Source: an uncultured Desulfobulbaceae bacterium | GTDB taxonomy: Bacteria; Desulfobacterota; Desulfobulbia; Desulfobulbales; Desulfobulbaceae | Direction of reading: 5' to 3' | DNA: 17,015 nt | Assembly: GCA_945787305.1 (NCBI GenBank) | Contig: CALZIH010000035.1 | Span: 1-17,015, forward strand | In this document: piece by piece, positions 12,357 to 17,015 of the stretch | How positions within the stretch are numbered: position 1 is the first letter of the stretch | Layout: each line of letters opens with the position of its first letter | Notes under the pieces: model-generated | What the model saw: the letters and a program-made list of their open reading frames with translations, nothing else | Databases searched by the model: none | What the model was told of the DNA's origin: nothing | Made by a program: the position numbers and the translations under genes

Positions 12357-15029
12357 ATGCAAACACAAAACAAAAAATATGATCTGCCGAAAGGCTATGA
12401 ATTTGATGAAGTCGAAAAACGCTGGTACAAATATTGGCTTGAACAGAAGACGTTCGACGCTGCAATGGAAGAGGGGAAAGATTCCTTTTCCATCGTCATT
12501 CCTCCACCCAATGTCACAGGTGTTTTACATATCGGTCATGCCCTGAACAACACCCTGCAGGATATCCTGGTTCGTTATCATCGGATGAAGGGTGATAATA
12601 CCCTCTGGGTACCGGGAACCGATCATGCAGGTATTGCCACCCAGAATGTCGTCGAGCGGCAATTGGCTGACGAAAAGTCCAGTCGCCATGAGCTGGGGCG
12701 GGATAAGTTTATTGAACGGGTCTGGCAATGGCGGCAGGAAAAAGGCGGTACCATCATCAATCAGCTCAAAAGGATGGGGGCCTCTTGTGATTGGGATCGG
12801 GAACGTTTCACCATGGACGAGGGGCTATCAAAGGCTGTGCGTGAAGTCTTTGTGCGCCTCTACAACGAAGGTTTGATCTACAAAGGAGATTATATCGTCA
12901 ACTGGTGTCCGCGCTGCCATACCGCTCTTGCCGATGACGAGGTGGAGCATGATCCCACAGACGGAAAACTATACCATCTCCGCTATCCCTATGCCGATGG
13001 ATCCGGCGTGGTAATCGTCGCGACTACCCGGCCGGAGACCATGCTTGGGGATACGGCGGTTGCCGTCCATCCCGAAGATGAACGATACCAGGGCTTGCAG
13101 AATATCGGTATTCGCTTGCCGCTCACCGATAGAACCATCCCCGTTGTTCTGGATCATCATGTCCAGCGGGAATTCGGTACCGGTGCTCTGAAAGTGACAC
13201 CATCCCATGACCGTGATGACTATGAAATCGGTCTGCGCCACAATCTTGAGCGGATCAAGGTCATGGATGATCACGGTGTTATGAACGAGGCGGCTGGAAG
13301 TTACGCTGGACTGGATCGGTTTGCATGCCGAAAAAAGATTGTTGCCGATCTTGAGGAACAGGGCTTCCTTGAGAAAATAGAGTCCTATGAACATGCTGTC
13401 GGCAAATGCTACCGTTGTTCGACGGTGGTCGAGCCAACCACTTCAAAGCAGTGGTTTGTTTCGGTTCGTCCCCTGGCCGATAAGGCGGTTGCCGCCGTCC
13501 GCGAAGGCCGGATCAATATCTATCCAAACACCTGGTATAATACCTTTTATGCCTGGATGGATAATATCCGTGATTGGTGCATTTCCCGTCAGATCTGGTG
13601 GGGGCATCGCATACCGGCCTGGACCTGTCAAGGTTGTTCACAACTGGTGGTTGAGGCTGAGACCCCTGAGCGTTGTCCACACTGTGACGGTACGGACCTG
13701 ATTCAGGAAACCGATGTCCTGGATACGTGGTTTTCATCGGCCCTCTGGCCCTTTTCCACTCTTGGCTGGCCTGAACAGACAAAGGAGCTGGCTACCTTTT
13801 ACCCCACATCTATCCTGATCACCAGTTTTGATATTCTTTTTTTCTGGGTAGCGAGAATGATGATGATGGGGCTTCATCTCATGGATGAGGTACCCTTTCA
13901 TGATGTCTATCTCCATGCCTTGGTCCGTGATAAGTACGGGAAGAAAATGTCTAAATCCACGGGTAACGTTATTGACCCCCTGGTAATGATCGACCAGTAC
14001 GGGACCGATGCCTTCCGGTTTACCCTGACCGCTTTTGCTGCCCAGGGACGGGAAATCCGCATGGACGAGGAGCGAATTGAAGGGTATCGCCGTTTTATCA
14101 ATAAGTTGTGGAATGCAGCCCGTTTTGCCCAGATGCATATCAAGGATGCTGATCCGGCAATAACCGCGGTTACGGATAATCCGGACGACCTTCCCCTGCC
14201 GCATCGCTGGATACTCAGCCGAACCAATAGGACCATCCTCGAAGTGCGTGACGCCCTTGATAACTACAATTTTAATGAGATTGCGCAAGGCCTGTATCAG
14301 TTTACCTGGCATGCCTTCTGTGACTGGTATGTGGAATGGATCAAGGCCGATTTGTATGGTGATGATGAAACAGCTCAAACCAATGCCCGAGGGGTGCTGC
14401 TCTGTGTATTGGAAAATATTTTGAAACTGCAGCATCCGGTTACCCCTTTTGTGACCGAGGAAATCTGGAGCCAATTACCTGGTGAACGCCCGATCATTAT
14501 GCTGGAGCGGTTTCCGGAAGAAAATTCGGCATGGCAGGATCTGCAGGCAGAAGAGGACATGGAGCTGTTGATGGCGGTAATTTCCGGGTTGCGTACCATT
14601 CGTACTGAAGCGGAATTGCATCCCACGGCCAAGATCACCGCAGTCATTATTGCACCTGATGCGGGGAAAAGGAGTTTGTTGGAAGCTTTTTCCACCTCTA
14701 TCAGTTCCATGATCAGGGCAGAGCATCTTGATATTGTTGCCGAGGGTGAGGTGCCCGATGATGCCGGTCATGCTCTGGTTCAGGATGTGGAATTGGTGGT
14801 GCCGCTTTCCGGCCTCATTGATGTGGAAGCGGAACTGGCAAAGCTTGAGAGGGAGAGGCAGAAGTTGGAAAAAGAACTTGCCCGTGTTCGTGGGAAACTT
14901 GGTAATGAGAAATTTCTTAACAATGCCCCAGAGCAGGTGGTACAAAAGGAAGGGGATAAAGAAGCTGAACTGCAAGCCCGGCTTGCCAAAAATGAAGAGT
15001 CTGTGCTCCGGCTGAATAAATTACAATGA
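12357..15029 (+). CDS. valS: Valyl-tRNA synthetase
   Basis: A class I aminoacyl-tRNA synthetase that charges tRNA-Val and edits mischarged threonine, acting in the cytoplasm. With ATG 12357 the product is 890 residues, usual for bacterial ValRS. A TTG at 12345 would add four residues. The signature HIGH is at 58-61 in PPPNVTGVLHIGHALNN, and KMSKS at 530-534. Between them lie the editing domain (ATTRPETMLGDTAVAVHPED, then GTGALKVTPSHDRDDYEIG) and two Cys pairs (NWCPRCHTAL; CQGC...CPHC) that look like zinc sites. LDTWFSSALWPFSTLGWP is a ValRS hallmark. The C-terminus is a charged coiled coil (about 815-890) typical of ValRS. The stop is three bases before the nadC start, so the two are probably co-transcribed. 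Confidence 0.98.
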   Translation: MQTQNKKYDLPKGYEFDEVEKRWYKYWLEQKTFDAAMEEGKDSFSIVIPPPNVTGVLHIGHALNNTLQDILVRYHRMKGDNTLWVPGTDHAGIATQNVVERQLADEKSSRHELGRDKFIERVWQWRQEKGGTIINQLKRMGASCDWDRERFTMDEGLSKAVREVFVRLYNEGLIYKGDYIVNWCPRCHTALADDEVEHDPTDGKLYHLRYPYADGSGVVIVATTRPETMLGDTAVAVHPEDERYQGLQNIGIRLPLTDRTIPVVLDHHVQREFGTGALKVTPSHDRDDYEIGLRHNLERIKVMDDHGVMNEAAGSYAGLDRFACRKKIVADLEEQGFLEKIESYEHAVGKCYRCSTVVEPTTSKQWFVSVRPLADKAVAAVREGRINIYPNTWYNTFYAWMDNIRDWCISRQIWWGHRIPAWTCQGCSQLVVEAETPERCPHCDGTDLIQETDVLDTWFSSALWPFSTLGWPEQTKELATFYPTSILITSFDILFFWVARMMMMGLHLMDEVPFHDVYLHALVRDKYGKKMSKSTGNVIDPLVMIDQYGTDAFRFTLTAFAAQGREIRMDEERIEGYRRFINKLWNAARFAQMHIKDADPAITAVTDNPDDLPLPHRWILSRTNRTILEVRDALDNYNFNEIAQGLYQFTWHAFCDWYVEWIKADLYGDDETAQTNARGVLLCVLENILKLQHPVTPFVTEEIWSQLPGERPIIMLERFPEENSAWQDLQAEEDMELLMAVISGLRTIRTEAELHPTAKITAVIIAPDAGKRSLLEAFSTSISSMIRAEHLDIVAEGEVPDDAGHALVQDVELVVPLSGLIDVEAELAKLERERQKLEKELARVRGKLGNEKFLNNAPEQVVQKEGDKEAELQARLAKNEESVLRLNKLQ

Positions 15030-15032
15030 TCC

Positions 15033-15863
15033 ATGGACGACTTCCTGCTTGATCAACAGTTACGGCTTTTTCTTCAAGAGGACCTTGAGCATGGTGATAT
15101 CACCACCGATGCTGTTTTTAGCACCGAGACCGCATCGGCCAGGTTTGTTGCCCGCCAACCGTTAGTTGCCTGTGGAATGGAGCAGGTCGCCGCCCGAGTC
15201 TTTATTCTCCTTGGTGGCCAACTGGAGTTTGCGCAGTTCGCTGTAGATGGAAGTAGCACAGATGAGGGAGAAACTCTGTTCTCCATTCATGGTCCGGTAC
15301 GGACGCTTTTGCGTGGCGAGCGGGTTGCCCTGAACCTTGTACAGCGACTTTGTGGAATAGCAACCCTGACCGCGGCCTTTATCGATCAGGTGCACGGTTT
15401 GCCGGTACGCCTTGTTGATACCAGAAAAACCACTCCGGGTCTGCGTATGCTGGAAAAGTATGCGGTTCGATGTGGTGGTGGTCACAATCACCGCTATAGT
15501 CTAAGTGACGGCGTACTGCTTAAGGACAATCATATTGCCGCCTGTGGCTCCATCAGCAAAGCTGTAGAGCGTATACGTATCATCACCCCGCACACGATAA
15601 AAATAGAAGTGGAAACCGATACCTTGGAGCAGGTACAGGAGTGTCTTTCCTGCGGTGTTGATATCATCATGCTTGACAACATGGATAATGCAACCATGAC
15701 TGAGGCTGTTCGACGTGTTAACGGTAAGGCTCTTGTTGAGGCCTCTGGTGGTGTGAGCCTGGGTACCGTTCGAGCAGTTGCTGAAACCGGTGTTGATATC
15801 ATTTCTATTGGTGGTTTGACCCATTCAGCTCCTGCCTGTGATATCGGTATGGATTGGGGTTAG
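15033..15863 (+). CDS. nadC: Nicotinate-nucleotide pyrophosphorylase (quinolinate phosphoribosyltransferase)
   Basis: NadC converts quinolinate and PRPP to nicotinate mononucleotide, CO2 and pyrophosphate, the third step of de novo NAD synthesis. The 276-residue product has the usual length and start (FLQEDLEHGDITTDAV). Key elements are NLVQRLCGIATLTAAF, DTRKTTPGLRMLEKYAVRCG (about 129-148), GGHNHRYSLSDGVLLKDNHI (about 149-168), the IEVETDTLEQ strand, DIIMLDNM, and EASGGV near the C-terminus. Together these form the PRPP and quinolinate site. ATG 15033 begins just after valS. nadA and nadB are not in the window, so the rest of the pathway must lie elsewhere. Confidence 0.97.
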   Translation: MDDFLLDQQLRLFLQEDLEHGDITTDAVFSTETASARFVARQPLVACGMEQVAARVFILLGGQLEFAQFAVDGSSTDEGETLFSIHGPVRTLLRGERVALNLVQRLCGIATLTAAFIDQVHGLPVRLVDTRKTTPGLRMLEKYAVRCGGGHNHRYSLSDGVLLKDNHIAACGSISKAVERIRIITPHTIKIEVETDTLEQVQECLSCGVDIIMLDNMDNATMTEAVRRVNGKALVEASGGVSLGTVRAVAETGVDIISIGGLTHSAPACDIGMDWG

Positions 15864-15945
15864 GAAGGGGATAAGATGTAGAAGGTTGAAAAAATGTAGG
15901 TTTGCTCCCGCCTCCTCAAAAATAACGAAACTCCTTACTGATCTC

Positions 15946-16506
15946 ATGCGGCTTTTTATAGCGATAGAACTTCCGGAAACGATTAAGGAGCAGTTGGTAC
16001 CTCTGTGTTGTGGGCTGCCAGGAGCTAGATGGCTTCCACCGGAACAGATGCACTTGACCCTGCACTTTATTGGCGAAGTGGATGGCGGTGTGTTCTTGGA
16101 GATTCAAGAGGGGCTTGCAGCAGTACGTACAGACTGTTTTGACCTGCAGCTTGATGGCGTAGGTTTTTTTCCTCCTCGCGGTAAACCACGGGTTGTCTGG
16201 GCTGGGCTAAAAAAGAATGAGCTTCTTTTGCAACTCCGCAACCGGATTGAGTCACAGCTTGTCACCCTTGGTTTGAAATTGGAGAAACGTAAGTTTTCTC
16301 CACACATCACCCTTGCCCGCCTTAACAACACCCCGCCCGCCAAGGTCGGCCGTTTTCTTGAACATCACGGTCTTTTTCTCAGCCCTCCTTTTCCCGTACA
16401 ATGTTTTCATCTCTATTCCAGCACTCTTGGTCGGAAAGGCGCATTCCACCGTATAGAGTCCACCTATTTCCTCAATGAAGACGGTGTGGTCTCAACTTCG
16501 TTCTAG
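15946..16506 (+). CDS. thpR: RNA 2',3'-cyclic phosphodiesterase (2H phosphoesterase)
   Basis: A 186-residue 2H-superfamily phosphodiesterase that opens RNA 2',3'-cyclic phosphates; the family was first described as 2'-5' RNA ligase. The start MRLFIAIELPETI at 15946 is the family's usual N-terminus. The frame extends further up to 15838 but would overlap nadC and add unrelated residues, so it was trimmed. The two catalytic HxTx motifs are present: HLTL at 36-39, in MHLTLHFIGE, and HITL at 120-123, in FSPHITLARL. FFPPRGKPRVVWAGL is also typical. There is no strong ribosome-binding site before the ATG. It is 82 bp after nadC on the same strand and may belong to the same transcript. The biological substrate of the family is not well settled. 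Confidence 0.93.
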   Translation: MRLFIAIELPETIKEQLVPLCCGLPGARWLPPEQMHLTLHFIGEVDGGVFLEIQEGLAAVRTDCFDLQLDGVGFFPPRGKPRVVWAGLKKNELLLQLRNRIESQLVTLGLKLEKRKFSPHITLARLNNTPPAKVGRFLEHHGLFLSPPFPVQCFHLYSSTLGRKGAFHRIESTYFLNEDGVVSTSF

Positions 16507-16848
16507 TCGGGCAAAGTTGCTCAAGTGGCCGGTGTAACTTACATTATCAAAAGATATTTTTTCGGTGAACACCTCTTGTCCCTAATGAGCACACCACCCC
16601 TCAATTCTTTTATAAAGTCGTTGGGCATGGTGGATAATATTTCTGTTCAGTAAAAAAATGGTGTATAACTAGATAGAACATGCGACAGTTCTGTCAAAAC
16701 CCCTGGTAGGCAGGGGGAATCGTGATTGTTCCTGCAGGGGTAAATGCCTGTTCGGGAAAAAAATGTTTCACCAAGGCGAGGACTCTGTTAGCACCCTGTC
16801 TCATATTGGATCGGCAATCCGACTTAAGAAGCATTATATTAAATATAT
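16507..16848. other. Non-coding region after thpR with hairpins
   Basis: No gene was recognised in these 342 bp. Two hairpins stand out at 16684-16716, described separately. CCTGCAGGGG at 16731-16740 offers an alternative partner for the CCCCTG arm. No known riboswitch consensus was recognised, and I saw no clear intrinsic terminator directly behind thpR. Confidence 0.5.
16684..16716. repeat. Tandem hairpins upstream of the small ORF
   Basis: GACAG/CTGTC (16684-16695) is a small inverted repeat. It is followed by CCCCTG/CAGGGG (16700-16716, 6-bp arms, 5-base loop). On the minus strand the second hairpin is followed by TTTTGAC, which makes it a weak intrinsic terminator candidate for leftward transcription. 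On the plus strand it could be a leader structure. Confidence 0.4.
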
Positions 16849-16986
16849 ATGAAATGTAACAATGCAACCAACTGCAAAATGTTAAATAGAGTCAAAGGCA
16901 ATACTTGCTGTCAGGAAGGCTGGTTCAAGCAGAACATAGAACATGTTGATGAACTCTTGACGGGATTTTTTCTGCTGGAGGCGTGA
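16849..16986 (+). CDS. Possible 45-residue Cys-containing small protein
   Basis: The frame starts MKCNNATNCKMLNRVKGN and has Cys at residues 3, 9, 20 and 21, followed by QEGWFKQNIEHVDELL and a hydrophobic end (GFFLLEA) before TGA. The Cys spacing could suggest a metal-binding peptide, but I recognise no family. The ribosome-binding site is weak (AAGAAG about 18 bases upstream). After the TGA the same frame stays open to the window edge and includes an ATG at 16999. A longer gene with an internal stop, or a recoded TGA, cannot be excluded. Confidence 0.35.
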   Translation: MKCNNATNCKMLNRVKGNTCCQEGWFKQNIEHVDELLTGFFLLEA

Positions 16987-16998
16987 GCAGAGGTTGAT

Positions 16999-17015
16999 AT
17001 GAGTCATTTTCGCCG
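16999..17015 (+). CDS. Possible start of a further gene, cut by the window edge
   Basis: ATG at 16999 follows AGAGG with five bases between, and opens a frame beginning MSHFR. Only five full codons are visible, so nothing can be said about the product. It is in the same frame as the small ORF ending 12 bases earlier. Confidence 0.25.

Noticed and set aside
13734..14474. 246-codon minus-strand ORF inside valS
   Set aside because: It lies wholly opposite the conserved ValRS catalytic region and is a coding shadow.
15838..15945. N-terminal extension of thpR overlapping nadC
   Set aside because: The added residues are basic and unrelated to the family, while MRLFIAIELP at 15946 is the standard start.

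Overview
The window looks like chromosomal DNA from an anaerobic, Gram-negative Desulfobacterota-type bacterium, perhaps a Desulfobulbales relative. This is an inference from moderate GC, the style of the membrane PAS histidine kinase, and a GlcF-type Fe-S/CCG oxidoreductase subunit. No rRNA, tRNA, transposase or phage gene was seen. Most of the window is housekeeping and small regulatory genes. The intergenic DNA carries the less ordinary signals.

Layout. Positions 1-687 are AT-rich and non-coding. They hold two degenerate type I-E-like CRISPR repeats spaced exactly 61 bp apart, and one copy of a short dispersed palindromic repeat at the 3' end of ald. On the minus strand, a membrane PAS histidine kinase (1776-3428) overlaps alanine dehydrogenase (688-1779) by ATGA, so the two are probably one coupled operon. 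After a 457-bp gap comes a plus-strand SrkA/YihE-type kinase (3886-4884). It meets a convergent small carboxymuconolactone-decarboxylase-family gene (4881-5210, minus) at a shared CTAG. A compact RNase D-like 3'-5' exonuclease (5308-5937, minus) follows. Next is a 115-residue protein that resembles only the N-terminal end of a chemoreceptor (6149-6496, minus). Divergent from it is a SixA-type phosphohistidine phosphatase (6724-7236, plus), with an FNR-like box between the two.

Positions 7237-7572 separate sixA from an atypical ADP-ribosylglycohydrolase-family gene (7573-8484, minus). The gap holds a 167-bp element with terminal inverted repeats and a separate 93-bp nested inverted repeat that runs into the stop codon of the glycohydrolase.

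From 8704 onward everything is on the plus strand: prfB with the classic +1 programmed frameshift, a GlcF-like Fe-S protein, a dGTPase-like HD hydrolase, valS, nadC and thpR. These are translation, nucleotide and NAD metabolism genes and could be partly co-transcribed. valS and nadC are only 3 bp apart. The last 500 bp hold hairpins, a possible 45-residue Cys-containing small ORF, and a possible start of a further gene cut by the window edge.

I do not see a convincing new multi-gene system. The best leads are the two structured elements between sixA and the glycohydrolase, the loss of hallmark active-site residues in the glycohydrolase and in the CMD-family protein, the kinase-alanine dehydrogenase coupling, and the isolated CRISPR remnant.
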